Positions 35,047 through 46,100 are shown, counted from the first letter of the stretch. The stretch: 47,111 nt of DNA from JAFDVJ01 sp964487505 (GCA_964487505.1 CAZARD010000021.1:1-47111); one strand, 5' to 3'. Made by a program: numbers and translations. Notes: generated by a model from the letters alone, not told the origin.

Positions 35047-36801
35047 CTAACGATTCGTGCACCGTTCGACCATCCGTACGAGTCCCTGGACCTCTTGATT
35101 CTCGCCGTCGATTTCTTGCACCGATCGGAGGTAATTCTGGGCCTGCAGGCAATCCTTGCGCTCGACATAGATCTTCACCAGCGCAACGTAGGCGTTCGTC
35201 AGACGGTTGTCCCAGAAAAGCGCCGTCTTCAGCGAACTGACGGCCTGATCTAAGTCCGTCCGGCGAAGATGGATCATGCCGAGAAGGTAGTAGGTCTCGG
35301 CACTCATCGGCTCACTCACGAGCACGCGTCTCAGAACCTCCATCGCTTCGTCGTCACGACCTTCCTTGTAGAACTTTCGGGCTTGGATCAGCAACGCCTC
35401 GGTCTCGTTGACCGGCGTCGGTGCCGGCGTCGACTGGCGTTTGATGAGGATGACGCTGACGAAATCCCTGCGCGCCGGCTGAACGATCCGGAGTCGAACA
35501 GTGTCGACCGTTTTCGCGCGCGACCATTCGACCTGCATCTTTGCGTAGCGATCGCCCGCGGTCAAGAACTGTCGCGCCATGTTGTCGAAATCCGCCGCGT
35601 TCTGCTCTTTCAGGATCTCGGCGGCCTTTGCGAGAAGGAAATACGCCTCGCCGTCCTTGGGCGAGATCGCAAGCACCGGCCGCAGTTCCTGGGCGGCCTC
35701 GGCAAACCGGTTTCCAAGGAAGAGCGCAAGGCCGTAATTGAATCGGAAGTCCTTCGCGTCCGGCGCCGAATCGAGCGCTTTCTTCAAGTGGTCGATGCCT
35801 TCGGAAAGCAACGCCGACGCTTTTGCTTTGTCTTTTTTCTCTGCGCGCGACGCTTGGACCGCAATCGCGCCAATGGTGTTGTAAACGCTTGTCAGCTTGA
35901 GATCCTCAGCCAGCGGGCGCAGCACTCCGAGGGCAAGTTCGTAATCCTCTTTTCGCCAGTGGACAAGGCCGGAATAAAATGCCGCCTCGGCATATTGCGG
36001 AGCCTCGGGCGGGATCTTTGAGAAAGCGTCGATCGCATCTTGGAATCGCTGCGCGGCGAGATAGAAATGACCGAGCTCGAGCGCCGCATCGGCAAATACG
36101 CCACCCTTGGTCTTCTCGTCCTCGGCATAGATCCGGAGCGCGTTCTTAAGATAGCCCTCGCGCGAAGCCGCGTCGGCATCGGACGTCAGAAGTCCCTTGA
36201 TGTAGGCTTCGAAAGCGCGTGCCGGGACTTTGTTTGCCTGTTCGATGAAATCGTTCAACCGAAACGGAAGCGCCTTGTCTCGCAAGTAAAGAATCTTGTA
36301 CGCCATCTGGCCCTGGATCGTTTGGAGATTCAGGAGCGCGTCGTCGAGGTTGATCTCCAACGTGTTCTTGCGGCCGTCCGGGAATTCCTCGCTCAGAAAA
36401 CGACCCTCATTGACGCGAATGATCTTCGCCAGGACGCTGATCGAGGCCGGGCTATCGCCCTGCGCCGGGCTGATGTTGAAACGCCCTGCGATCAGGAGCG
36501 TTGCCCTCGATTCACGTGCCAGCATAAGCGATGTCGCGAGACTCGGTAGAACGGTCGGGGGCACCCTCAACCGCTGCTGGATGATCTTGCGTTCGTCGCT
36601 GCTGACGACATTAAGGCTCGGGACCTTGAGAAGTGCGGTCAACGCGGAGGCGAAACTTTCGCCTACCCACGCGAACTCCGGTTTCCCCGATGCATTCTCG
36701 AACGGGAGCACGAGGACGGTGTCATTCTGGACGGACTGGCCGACCGCCGCGAGACTTCCCGCGAGGCAGACGATGACGATCAACAGCGATTTTCTAAACA
36801 T
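35047..36801 (-). CDS. secreted TPR protein with FlgO/CsgG-like N-terminal domain
   Basis: 584 aa from the ATG at 36801, which opens the signal peptide MFRKSLLIVIVCLAGSLAAV; an earlier in-frame ATG would bury it. Residues about 25-170 resemble FlgO/CsgG-like domains (TVLVLPFENASGKPEFAWVGE, later ATLLIAGRFNI). Residues about 190-584 contain TPRs, clearest at AALELGHFYLAAQRFQDAID, EAAFYSGLVHWRKEDYELAL and ETYYLLGMIHLRRTDLDQAV. It is probably a periplasmic or outer-membrane-associated scaffold. Only nine bases separate its stop from the heptamer array downstream. Confidence 0.85.
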   Translation of the reverse strand: MFRKSLLIVIVCLAGSLAAVGQSVQNDTVLVLPFENASGKPEFAWVGESFASALTALLKVPSLNVVSSDERKIIQQRLRVPPTVLPSLATSLMLARESRATLLIAGRFNISPAQGDSPASISVLAKIIRVNEGRFLSEEFPDGRKNTLEINLDDALLNLQTIQGQMAYKILYLRDKALPFRLNDFIEQANKVPARAFEAYIKGLLTSDADAASREGYLKNALRIYAEDEKTKGGVFADAALELGHFYLAAQRFQDAIDAFSKIPPEAPQYAEAAFYSGLVHWRKEDYELALGVLRPLAEDLKLTSVYNTIGAIAVQASRAEKKDKAKASALLSEGIDHLKKALDSAPDAKDFRFNYGLALFLGNRFAEAAQELRPVLAISPKDGEAYFLLAKAAEILKEQNAADFDNMARQFLTAGDRYAKMQVEWSRAKTVDTVRLRIVQPARRDFVSVILIKRQSTPAPTPVNETEALLIQARKFYKEGRDDEAMEVLRRVLVSEPMSAETYYLLGMIHLRRTDLDQAVSSLKTALFWDNRLTNAYVALVKIYVERKDCLQAQNYLRSVQEIDGENQEVQGLVRMVERCTNR

Positions 36802-36917
36802 CTCGGTCTTTAACGTAACGAGACTGCAAATTGATTCGCAATTCCCGCTCAAATAACAAAAGATTCGCTCGGATGAAGCGAATCTTTATGAATAGATGCC
36901 GATTTGACGAATTTGGA

Positions 36918-36993
<76 letters not shown>

Positions 36994-37061
36994 GCGCGAA
37001 AAAGCCGGAAAACACTCTTTTTCTTCAAAAATCCTTCGTTCCAGTCCGAAAACGAATTGTC

Positions 37062-37091
37062 AGAATACCGTAATGGCTTTTTTGTTGTCAA
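37062..37091 (-). promoter_or_regulatory. promoter of tRNA-Glu
   Basis: Minus strand: perfect -35 TTGACA (37091-37086), an 18-bp spacer, -10 TATTCT (37067-37062), about 70 bp before the tRNA. Confidence 0.6.
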
Positions 37092-37130
37092 ACGAAACGA
37101 AAAAGATTTAGCGATCCGCCCGTTCGAGTT

Positions 37131-37136
37131 TATAAT
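37131..37136 (+). promoter_or_regulatory. -10 element upstream of polA
   Basis: Perfect TATAAT, followed by CGGCGAATT, about 105 nt before the polA ATG. No good -35. Confidence 0.45.
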
Positions 37137-37243
37137 CGGCGAATTGGAATTCGCGATCGTCTGTTGAATCCCGAGGTTTGACGACGGGAACACGGCGGAT
37201 GCAACTTGTTCGACTGGACGGGTCTGCCCCCTTTTTAACCATT

Positions 37244-39943
37244 ATGAAACGCGTCTTTTTGATCGACTCGATGTCCCACATCTTCCGCGCGTATTTCGCG
37301 CCGATGGGAATGCGGCAGGAACCGTTGCGCAATTCCCGCGGGCAGGTAACCCAAGCCGTTTTCGTGTTTACGAACATGCTGCGCAAGTTGCTTTCGGACG
37401 AGAAGCCGGATTACATCGCCGCCGTTTTCGACTCGCCCGAGAAGACCTTCAGGCACGATTCGTACGCCGAATACAAGGCGAACCGCGCCGAAATGCCCGA
37501 TGATCTCGCGGCGCAATTGCCGTTCATAATTCGCGTTTGCGAGGTCCTGAAGATCCCGATACTCCGCGTTCCCGGCTACGAAGCCGACGACATCATCGGC
37601 ACGCTCGCAAACAAGGCCGCCGACCGCGGACTGCAGGCGGTCATCGTCTCGAACGACAAAGACCTTTGCCAGCTTGTCCGCGATCCGAACATCGTCTGCA
37701 TGCGGCAGAACTCGCAAAACCTGAAACGCAAGGTGCCGGTGCCGCCGATCGAGTATTGCGACGAGGCTTGGGTCGAGAACAAATTCGGGGTTCCGCCGTC
37801 GAAGATCGTCGATCTTCTCGGTTTGATGGGCGATTCGATCGACAATATTCCGGGCGCGCCCGGCATCGGCGAGAAGGGCGCGCTCAAACTCGTGCTCGAG
37901 TTCGGATCGGCCGAGGGCGCGATGGCGAATGCGGAGAAGGTGACCCACAAAACGTATCGCGAGTCGCTCCGGAACAACCAGGAGATCATCCGGCAATCGC
38001 TCGAGCTGGCGACGATCCACACGACGATGGACATCGAGCTGGACCTCGAAGCGCTGACGCACAGGACTCCCGACCGGCAGGCCGCGTACGCGCTCTTCCG
38101 CGAACTTGAGTTCTCGACGCTGATGCGGGAATTCGCCGACTCGGCCCCGCTTTTCGCGAATCTCGGCAACGACTCCGAAACGGTCGCCGATCGGCGCTAT
38201 GAACTGATCCGCGACCGCGCCGGGCTGGACCGGCTCATCCGCAAGCTTTGGGAGTGCGAGCATTGGTCGTTCGAAGCCGACGCGTCGAACTCGGACGAGA
38301 AGGCGAGCAGTTTCGATAAGCCGGCTCCGGCCGGGATCGCGATCGCGACGGCCGCCGGCGCGGCGCATTACGTCGATCTCGAGAGTTTCTCCGAAGGCCG
38401 TCAGGCCGCCGTGGCGGCGCTCGGCGACATACTGTCGAACGGCTTTCTCGAAAAAGTGGCCCACGACCTGAAGTCTCAGCTGGCAACGCTCGCGAAACTC
38501 GATATCCGGCCCGAGTCGGTCGTCGACGATACGATGATCGCCGCCTACGTCATCGATTCCGGCCGTAAGACGGACCTCGAAAGCCTGGCCCAGTTCAATC
38601 TCGGCATCGACGGCATTTACGAAGTTCCTGCCGATTGGACGAAAGCGCAGTATGCGACCGCCGAACGCGCCGATTACGCGTTCCAACTTGCGCCGAAGTT
38701 CAGGCGAAAGATCGAGGAGGACGATCTTCTGAAGGTTTATGCGGAGATCGAGATGCCGCTGATCCCGATCCTGTACGAGATGGAAATCGCCGGGATGAAG
38801 GTCGATGTCGCGGCACTCAGGCGTTTTTCCGAGTTCGTGACAACCGAGCTCGAATCTCTCAGTTCACGGATCTTCGCGCTCGCCGGGCGCGAGTTCAAGA
38901 TCAACTCGCCGAAGCAGGTCGGAGAAGTGCTTTCGGAACTCAACATCGAGACCGGACGAAAGACGGCCACGGGTCAGATCTCGACGTCGAAGGACATCCT
39001 CGCGGAACTTGCCGAGACCTACGAGATCGCGCAATTGATCATCGATTACCGCGAACTCGACAAGCTCAAGGCGACCTATTCCGACACCCTGCCGACGCAG
39101 ATCGCTTCTGACGGAAGGATACACGGAAAACTGAACCAGACGGTCGCCGCCACCGGTCGCCTGTCATCCACCGACCCGAATCTGCAGAACATCCCGATCC
39201 GCACCGAGATGGGCCAGGAAATCCGGCGCGCGTTCATTCCCGAACCGGGAAACAAGCTCATCTCCGCCGACTATTCGCAGCTCGAACTGCGCATCCTGGC
39301 CCATATCACCCACGATCCGGTGATGATGGAGGCGTACGAGAAGGGCGAGGACATTCACAAGAAAACGGCGGAGCTCGTGTTCGGCGCCACGACGCCCGAA
39401 GACCTGAAAGAAAAACGGCGGCTTGCGAAGATCGTCAACTTCGGGATCGCGTACGCCGTCGAGGCGTTCGGGCTTTCACAGCGCGTGGGCATCTCGCGGT
39501 CCGAGGCGAAGGAAGTTATCCAGAATTATTACAACACTTACAAAGGCATCAAGCGGTTTATGGACGAAACGCCCGAGACCGCCCGGGAAAAGGGCTTCGT
39601 GACCTCGATCTTCGGCCGCCGGCGCTATTTTCCGTCGATCAACGACCGCAATTTCAACATTCGCTCGCGGGCCGAACGCGAGGCGATCAATATGCCGATA
39701 CAGGGATCGGCGTCCGACATCGTCAAGATCGCGATGCTGCGCGTCGATGCCGCCTTGAAGCGGGAAAGACTCGCGACGAAACTGATAATGCAGATTCACG
39801 ACGAACTGCTTTTCGAGGCGCCGGATTCGGAGTCCGAGCGCGTCCGCGAGATCGTCAAGGCCGAGATGGAAGCCGCCGTGCAACTGGACGTCCCGCTGAT
39901 CGCCGAGGTCGGCATCGGCGAAAACTGGATGAACACGAAGTAG
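37244..39943 (+). CDS. polA: DNA polymerase I
   Basis: 899 aa from MKRVFLIDSMSHIFRAYFA; the longer open frame upstream lacks family sequence. The 5' nuclease domain (about 1-290) has VFDSPEKTFRHD, YEADDIIGTLA and GDSIDNIPGAPGIGEKGA. The middle 3'-5' exonuclease domain (about 315-490) is degenerate: FDTET is FEADA (344-346), DLKYD is DLKSQ (408-412) and the ExoIII Asp is Arg475, so proofreading is probably lost. The polymerase domain is intact: DYSQLELRILAHI, the O helix RRLAKIVNFGIAY and IMQIHDELLFEAP. It functions in Okazaki primer removal and repair synthesis. Confidence 0.97.
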   Translation: MKRVFLIDSMSHIFRAYFAPMGMRQEPLRNSRGQVTQAVFVFTNMLRKLLSDEKPDYIAAVFDSPEKTFRHDSYAEYKANRAEMPDDLAAQLPFIIRVCEVLKIPILRVPGYEADDIIGTLANKAADRGLQAVIVSNDKDLCQLVRDPNIVCMRQNSQNLKRKVPVPPIEYCDEAWVENKFGVPPSKIVDLLGLMGDSIDNIPGAPGIGEKGALKLVLEFGSAEGAMANAEKVTHKTYRESLRNNQEIIRQSLELATIHTTMDIELDLEALTHRTPDRQAAYALFRELEFSTLMREFADSAPLFANLGNDSETVADRRYELIRDRAGLDRLIRKLWECEHWSFEADASNSDEKASSFDKPAPAGIAIATAAGAAHYVDLESFSEGRQAAVAALGDILSNGFLEKVAHDLKSQLATLAKLDIRPESVVDDTMIAAYVIDSGRKTDLESLAQFNLGIDGIYEVPADWTKAQYATAERADYAFQLAPKFRRKIEEDDLLKVYAEIEMPLIPILYEMEIAGMKVDVAALRRFSEFVTTELESLSSRIFALAGREFKINSPKQVGEVLSELNIETGRKTATGQISTSKDILAELAETYEIAQLIIDYRELDKLKATYSDTLPTQIASDGRIHGKLNQTVAATGRLSSTDPNLQNIPIRTEMGQEIRRAFIPEPGNKLISADYSQLELRILAHITHDPVMMEAYEKGEDIHKKTAELVFGATTPEDLKEKRRLAKIVNFGIAYAVEAFGLSQRVGISRSEAKEVIQNYYNTYKGIKRFMDETPETAREKGFVTSIFGRRRYFPSINDRNFNIRSRAEREAINMPIQGSASDIVKIAMLRVDAALKRERLATKLIMQIHDELLFEAPDSESERVREIVKAEMEAAVQLDVPLIAEVGIGENWMNTK

Positions 39944-40272
39944 GGGATTTGGGATTTGGGATTTTGGAATTTTGGATTTTGGATTTTGGAACTTGGATTT
40001 TGGATTTTGGAATCCGGCAGCCCTCGTAGAGGGCGACAGAATGTAGCCCGCAGCGCCAGCTGCGGGTAANNNNNNNNNNNNNNNNNNNNNNNNNNNNNNN
40101 NNNNNNNNNNNNNNNNNNNNNNNNNNNNNNNNNNNNNNNNNNNNNNNNNNNNNNNNNNNNNNNNNNNNNGCACCTCGAGCCCTCGTCGAGGGCGACAGAA
40201 TGCGAACCTCGGAATCGGGCGCGGGTGAATCTGGGCTTACGCAGAATCCAAAATCCAAAATCCCAAATCCCA
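39944..40272. repeat. inverted heptamer arrays and 24-nt repeat between polA and cusB
   Basis: Directly after the polA stop, GGATTTT/GGGATTT units run from 39944 to about 40012. A complementary array, AATCCAAAATCC and onwards, lies at about 40246-40271. Between them, GCCCTCGTMGAGGGCGACAG plus AATG occurs at 40020-40043 and 40179-40202, in direct orientation on both sides of the assembly gap. CCCTCG-N-CGAGGG-type symmetry makes it a small hairpin. It lies between convergent 3' ends, so it may terminate both transcripts. Confidence 0.75.
40070..40169. other. assembly gap of 100 N
   Basis: Bounded by copies of the same 24-nt repeat, so it probably conceals more repeat copies. Real length unknown. 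Confidence 1.
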
Positions 40273-40303
40273 TGCCTCCCTCTCCGAGGCAAGAAAACCG
40301 CCT

Positions 40304-41794
40304 TCATTTGCCGGCCGTCTTCTGCCATTCGGCCCGGAGCAGGAAACTCCCGTCGGTGACGATCCGATCGCCGACCTGGAGCCCCTCCAACACGGCGTAT
40401 CGCCCGTTCGATCCGGGACCGAGACGAACCGGCCGGACCTCGAACTTTGAACGGTCTGCGGTGGCAACGAACACGACGTCGCGTCCGCCGATCTTCTGAA
40501 CCGCCGATGCGGGCACGACCGGCATCGTTCGCTCGGCATCACCCGTCGCACCGAACGCGACCCGGACATACATTCCGAGTTTCAGCGACCGATCCGGATT
40601 CGGAAGTTCGATCCGCACTTGCGCCGTCCGCGTCGATTCCTCGATCCGCGGATCGACATACGCCACCTGGCCGCGGAACAAACGGTCCGGAAACGCGTCG
40701 GCCGTGACAGAGGCGCCGCTCCCGGTGGTGATGCGCGACATCTGCTGCTCGAAGACCTGGGCCACGACCCAAACATTGGAAAGATCCGTAACCCGCATCA
40801 GTTCGGTATTCCCGTCAACAACAACGCCGCTGTTCGCCGTCCTCGTGGTGATCGTTCCCGCCGACGGCGCAGAGATAGCGATGTCGGACGAGATTTGTGA
40901 TGCGGACCGCAGGGCGCCGATCCGATCGGCGGACATTCCGAACAGAAGAAGCTTCTGGCGGATCGCCGCCAGCTCCGATTCCGCGTTGCGCAGAACATTC
41001 GTTGCCTCTTCGAGATCCGATCGCGTTTCCTGGCTCACCCCGAGCAGGCTCTCGGCGCGCGCAAGCCTTTTCCGCGCCTCTTCCGCTTCGGCCTCGGCCG
41101 TGCGGAGCTTCGTCGTGTCCTGTTCGAGTTCCTCGCGCGAGGCGCCGCCGATCCGCACCAGCCGCGTCGTGCGGTCGAAGCGCTTGCGCATCTCGTCGAG
41201 CGCAGCCTCGGCAGATTTGACCTGCTTCGCTGCCGAGTCGTATTCGGTGCGGCCGGGTTGGTTGATCGTCGCCAGCCGTCGCCGGCGATCAAGATTGCGC
41301 CGCGCATTCGAAACCTCGTTCGAGAGCGCGACGTAACGCGATTGCGCTTCGGCGAACTCGTTGCTGAAGATAACGGCCAGCGTCTGCCCTTTCGAAACAT
41401 TGTCGCCGAGCTCGACGTTGACACGGCGGACGACGCCGCCGACGAGCGTCATGACCGGCGTCTCGCGATACGCATTCGGCTGCACGGTGCCGTTCGATGC
41501 CGCAAGATCGCTCTCTTTCGCGAGTTCCTCGCCGACCGCTTCGATCTTGATGCCGGACCGCTCGATCTGCTCGGCCGGAATCGTAACGATCTCGCCCGCC
41601 GTAACCGTCTGGTCGGCATTGCCCGAATCGTCAAAAGAGATCGAGCGCGGTGCCGGCACCGGCTGACCCGCGCGCCGCGCGCCAAGGAAGTGCCAGGCCG
41701 CCAGGCCGCCGCTGACGGCCAAGATCACGACGACCGCTCCGATGACGACCCATTTCTTCTGACCGCCGTTTGCATTGATCGGTTCTTCGCTCAT
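40304..41794 (-). CDS. cusB: RND efflux periplasmic adaptor (CusB/CzcB type)
   Basis: 496 aa. An N-terminal anchor (about 14-38, WVVIGAVVVILAVSGGLAAW) precedes the lipoyl/barrel-sandwich halves (MTLVGGVVRRVNVELGDNVSKGQTLAVI near 113-140 and DIAISAPSAGTITT near 310) flanking a long alpha-hairpin coiled coil (about 150-290), then beta-barrel and membrane-proximal domains. It links the inner-membrane pump to the TolC-like channel. ATGA overlap (41791-41794) with the channel gene. Metal specificity is inferred from CusA. No CusB-type N-terminal Met cluster is obvious. Confidence 0.9.
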   Translation of the reverse strand: MSEEPINANGGQKKWVVIGAVVVILAVSGGLAAWHFLGARRAGQPVPAPRSISFDDSGNADQTVTAGEIVTIPAEQIERSGIKIEAVGEELAKESDLAASNGTVQPNAYRETPVMTLVGGVVRRVNVELGDNVSKGQTLAVIFSNEFAEAQSRYVALSNEVSNARRNLDRRRRLATINQPGRTEYDSAAKQVKSAEAALDEMRKRFDRTTRLVRIGGASREELEQDTTKLRTAEAEAEEARKRLARAESLLGVSQETRSDLEEATNVLRNAESELAAIRQKLLLFGMSADRIGALRSASQISSDIAISAPSAGTITTRTANSGVVVDGNTELMRVTDLSNVWVVAQVFEQQMSRITTGSGASVTADAFPDRLFRGQVAYVDPRIEESTRTAQVRIELPNPDRSLKLGMYVRVAFGATGDAERTMPVVPASAVQKIGGRDVVFVATADRSKFEVRPVRLGPGSNGRYAVLEGLQVGDRIVTDGSFLLRAEWQKTAGK

Positions 41795-43164
41795 TTCTTC
41801 ACCAATTCACCGAGATTCGCGGAACGAAGCACCGCGACCCGCGCAAGATAGGTTTCAAGCCGCGCATCTAGATACTCGCCCTCGATCTCGATAAAACGAC
41901 GCTGCTCAGCGATGTAGTCGAAAAGCGTCCGCGCGCCGAGTTCGTACATCTGCCGCACGACCGCGAGATTCGCTGCCGCCTGATCGCGCACGCCGACGCG
42001 ATAGATCTCCATCGCCCGCGCCGACGACCGGAAGCGCGCATATGCCGAACCGATCTCGTTGCGGACCGAGAGCTCGCCGAACTCGCGCCGGCGCGCGGCC
42101 GCGTCGCGCTCGGCCGTAAGCGCCTCGATCATTCCCTGATTCCGGTTCCTCACCGGCAACGTGATCTTCACGCCAAAGGTGAAGAAGTTCATCGACTGCT
42201 CGATCGGCCGCAGCACACCTGAATCATCAAATCCCTGGAGCGGAAAGCCCGAACGCATCCGCTGATAACCGGCCATCAGTTCGGCATCGGGACGCGATTC
42301 GACCCGGGCCTGCGCGATCCGCGCCTCGGCCAACGCTTCGACAAGCCTCGCGCCGCCGAGGTCCGGCCGCGTATCGAGCGCGATCCGGGTCGCGGTCTCG
42401 GGCGTCGGAAGATCGGCCAGTAGATCTTCAAGATCGCCTCGCAGGCTGAGCGGCTCGTCGGGTGCGAGGCCGATCAGGTCACGGAGTTCGAACATCGCGA
42501 TCTCTACCTTTCCGCGCGTCGTCTCGAACATCGCGCGCAGACGGTTGAGCTCGACCGTCTCAAGACTCTGCTCAAGCGGCGCGCGGCGCCCTTCGCGGAC
42601 GGTCGCGGCGACGAGATTGAAATTGTCGGTCGCGACCGAGAGCATCTCGACCGTGAACCTCAGTTTGAGGGCGAGCGCGAGCGCTTCGCCGAATTTCTCG
42701 CGCACCGCCGCCGCCAGAAGCCTTTCCTTTTCGGCGACCGCGGCACGGCGGACCTCGGCCTCGCGCGCGGCGACGCGCAGTCGGGCGCCGCGCCGGCCGA
42801 AGAGTTCCAACGGCACGGAGCCTTCTGCCATCAGGCTGTTGTCCATCCCGGCGATCTGCCGCGTACCGCTGACCTCAAGGCTCGGATTCGACCGCAATCC
42901 CGCCTGGCGGATCATCGCTTCGGCCGCCTCGGCCTCTTTCCGCATCGCGGCCAGATCGCCGTTCCTCTCAAGTGCCGTCGCAACCAGCCGGTCTGCGTCG
43001 AAGCCGGCCGCGGGATCGATGAACCGCTTCGTTTCGGCCGCCGGATCCGGTTTCTTCGCCGGCGACTGATCGGCGGACGTCTGCGCCGGCACGAACGCCG
43101 CCGTCATCGCGGCCAGAACGAACGCCGCGATCATCCGTTTCGATTTTGGGCCGAAGATCGTCAT
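41791..43164 (-). CDS. cusC: TolC-family outer-membrane efflux channel (CusC type)
   Basis: 457 aa from the ATG at 43164, with a signal peptide (MIAAFVLAAMTAAFVPAQTSA after a basic start). Two outer-membrane-efflux-protein repeats (about 55-250 and 265-455) are rich in long Ala/Arg/Glu helices, for example LVATALERNGDLAAMRKEAE and LSVRNEIGSAYARFRSSARA. It forms the trimeric exit duct of the pump. Overlaps cusA upstream and cusB downstream by ATGA, implying coupled synthesis. No lipobox is apparent, unlike E. coli CusC. Confidence 0.9.
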   Translation of the reverse strand: MTIFGPKSKRMIAAFVLAAMTAAFVPAQTSADQSPAKKPDPAAETKRFIDPAAGFDADRLVATALERNGDLAAMRKEAEAAEAMIRQAGLRSNPSLEVSGTRQIAGMDNSLMAEGSVPLELFGRRGARLRVAAREAEVRRAAVAEKERLLAAAVREKFGEALALALKLRFTVEMLSVATDNFNLVAATVREGRRAPLEQSLETVELNRLRAMFETTRGKVEIAMFELRDLIGLAPDEPLSLRGDLEDLLADLPTPETATRIALDTRPDLGGARLVEALAEARIAQARVESRPDAELMAGYQRMRSGFPLQGFDDSGVLRPIEQSMNFFTFGVKITLPVRNRNQGMIEALTAERDAAARRREFGELSVRNEIGSAYARFRSSARAMEIYRVGVRDQAAANLAVVRQMYELGARTLFDYIAEQRRFIEIEGEYLDARLETYLARVAVLRSANLGELVKK

Positions 43165-46100
43165 TGTTCGCGATCGAGCCTCCAAAGTCGCAGCCAGTAG
43201 AAGATCACCGGCGTGACGATCAGGACGTGCAGCAACGATGACAGCATTCCGCCGAAGACCGGCGCGGCGAGCGGCTTCATCACTTCCGATCCGGCGGTCG
43301 TGCTCCACATTATCGGCAACAATCCGAAAACGATCGTCGTCACCGTCATCACTTTCGGCCGCAGGCGTAGCAGCGCGCCCTCGGTCACCGCCTCGAGCAG
43401 CGTCTCGCGGTCGAGTTTTCCGAGTTCCCTGCGCTTTCGCTCGACGGCTTCTTCCAGATAGACGACCATCACGATCGTCGTCTGGACCGCGGCCCCAAAA
43501 AGCGCGATGAACCCGACCCAGACCGCGACCGAGAAGTTGTACTCAAGCATCCACAGCAGATAGACTCCGCCGGTCAGCGCGAACGGCACCGCGAGCAGCA
43601 CGTGCGCCGCCTCAAGGAACGATCGGTAGGTAAGGTACAGCGTCAGGAAGATAATCAGGATGACGATCGGCACGACGATCATCAATCGGCTTTTAGCGCG
43701 TTGCTGGTTCTCGTATTGGCCGCTCCAGTTGACGTAGTAGCCGGCCGGCATCGGCACTTCCTTCAGGATCGCGGCGTTCGCTTCGTCGACGAAACTGCCG
43801 ATATCGCGTCCGCGGACGCTGAGGAGAACCGTGCCGCGCAGCAGCCCGTTCTCGCTCTGGATCATCGCCGGCCCGTCCACGGTCCGGATCTCCGTGAGCT
43901 GCGCGAGCGGGATCTGCGCGCCCGACGGCGCCGCGACCGGAATTCGGCCGATCGCTTCGGGCGATCCGCGAAACTCGGGCGCGTAACGGACGCGAATCGG
44001 AAAACGGTTTCGGCCCTCGATCGTCGTCGTCAGGTTCGTTTCCCCGATTCCCGCCTCGATAGCGCTTTGGATCGTCGCGACGTCGATGCCGAACCTCGCG
44101 GCCGCACGCCGATCGATGTCGATATCCAGGTACGGCGCTCCGGTGATCTGTTCGGGATAGACGTCGGCCGCGCCCGGCACCTCGCGAACGGCCGCCGCGA
44201 CTCGACGCGAGAGATCCTCGAGTTTTTCGAGATCGTTGCCGAAGATCTTGATCCCGACCTGCGAACGGATGCCGGTCGCGAGCATCTCGATGCGGTTGAT
44301 GATCGGCTGCGTCCAAATGTTTGTGACGCCCGGCATTCGCAGCGCCGCGTCCATCTCGGAAACGAGCCGCTCGCGGGTCATTCCGTCGCGCCACTCGTCC
44401 TCGGGCTTGAGGTGGATCACCGTCTCGTTCATGTTGATCGGGGACGGATCCGTCGAACTCTCCGCGCGGCCCGCCTTGCCGACCGCCCATTTGACCTCGG
44501 GGAACCCGGCGATTATCTCGTCCTGCCGTTTCAAGACGCGCGTCGCTTCGTCAAGCGATACCGCCGGATCGGTGACCGGCATGAACATCAGGTCGCCCTC
44601 GTTGAGCGGCGGCATAAACTCGGACCCGATTCGCGTCGCGGCGACGGTCGCCCCGATGAACAACACCAGCGCGGCCGACACGGCCGCCACACGATGCCGA
44701 AGCGCCCACATCAGGAAAGGTCGGTAGCCCCGGCGCAAGATGCGCATTATCGGGTTCCACTCTTCGGGATGCAGTTTCCCGCCGAGGAAATAGGTGCATA
44801 GCACGGGCACGAGGGTGACCGCCATGAACGCCGATCCGACCATCGCGAACGTCTTCGTGTACGCCAACGGATGAAAGAGCTTCCCTTCCTGGCCGGCGAG
44901 CGCGAAGACCGGCACGAAAGCGATGATGATGATCGCGATCGACGAGAAGATCGGCCGGCCGACCATCTTCGTCGCCGCCAGCACTTCGGCCCAGACTGCC
45001 GCTTTGTCGCGCGTGTCGATCCCCTTGTCCTCGATCGCGCGATAGGCGTTCTCGGTGACCACGATCCCGGCATCGACGAGGTCCGAGATCGCGATCGCGA
45101 TGCCGGCGAGCGACATTATGTTCGACGTGATGCCGGCGAAATACATGAAGAGGAACGAGATAAGGACGGCAAGCGGGAGCGGGACCGTAACGATGAAAAC
45201 CGACCGGAAATGCGCGAGAAAGATGAGGTTGGCGAGTGTCACGAGGATCAGTTCCTCGATCAGCGCTTCCTTGAGAGTATCGGCCGTGCGGTATATGAGC
45301 TCGGTCCGGTCGTAGAAGGGCACGATGCGCACGCCTTCGGGAAGGCCCGGCTTGATCTCTTCGATCTTCTTCTTGACGTTCTCGATGACCTCGAGCGCGC
45401 TCGTCCCGAAGCGGGCGACGACCACACCCCCGACCGCTTCGGTGCCGTTCTTGTCGAGCGATCCCGTGCGAAACGCGTTCCCGATCTTGACCTCGGCAAC
45501 GTTCCTGACGTAGACGGGCGTTGCGGAATTGCCGCCGATGACGATGTTCTCGACGTCGGCGACCGATTCGACGAGCCCCAGTCCGCGGACGACCGACCAT
45601 TCGCCGGCCTGTTCGACGACGTTGCCGCCGACATTGTTGTTCGACTTCTCGACCGCCTCGACGACGGCTGACAAAGGAATTCCGAACGCGCGGAGTTTGT
45701 TCGGATCGACGTCGATCTGGTACTGGTGGACATAACCGCCGACCGAAGCGACCTCGGCGACGCCCGACACCGAGTTCAATTGGTAGCGGACGAACCAATC
45801 CTGCAAGGTCCGCAGATCGCGCAGGCTCATCTTGTCCGATTCGAGCGTGTACCAGAAGACCTGGCCGACGCCCGTCGCGTCCGGCCCGAGCGTCGGCGTG
45901 ACGCCCTCCGGAAGCTGTTTCTGGACAAGATTCAGCCGTTCGAGAATCCGCGTCCGCGCCCAGTAGAGTTCGACGTTGTCCTCGAAAATGACGTTGATCA
46001 TCGAGAAGCTGAACGCCGAGCTCGCGCGCACGGTGCGCACGCCCGCGAGTCCTTGAAGATTGGTTACGAGCGGGTATGTGACCTGGTCCTCGACCTCCTG

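Noticed and set aside
37235..38686. 483-aa minus-strand frame opposite polA
   Set aside because: Shadow of the 5' nuclease region of polA.
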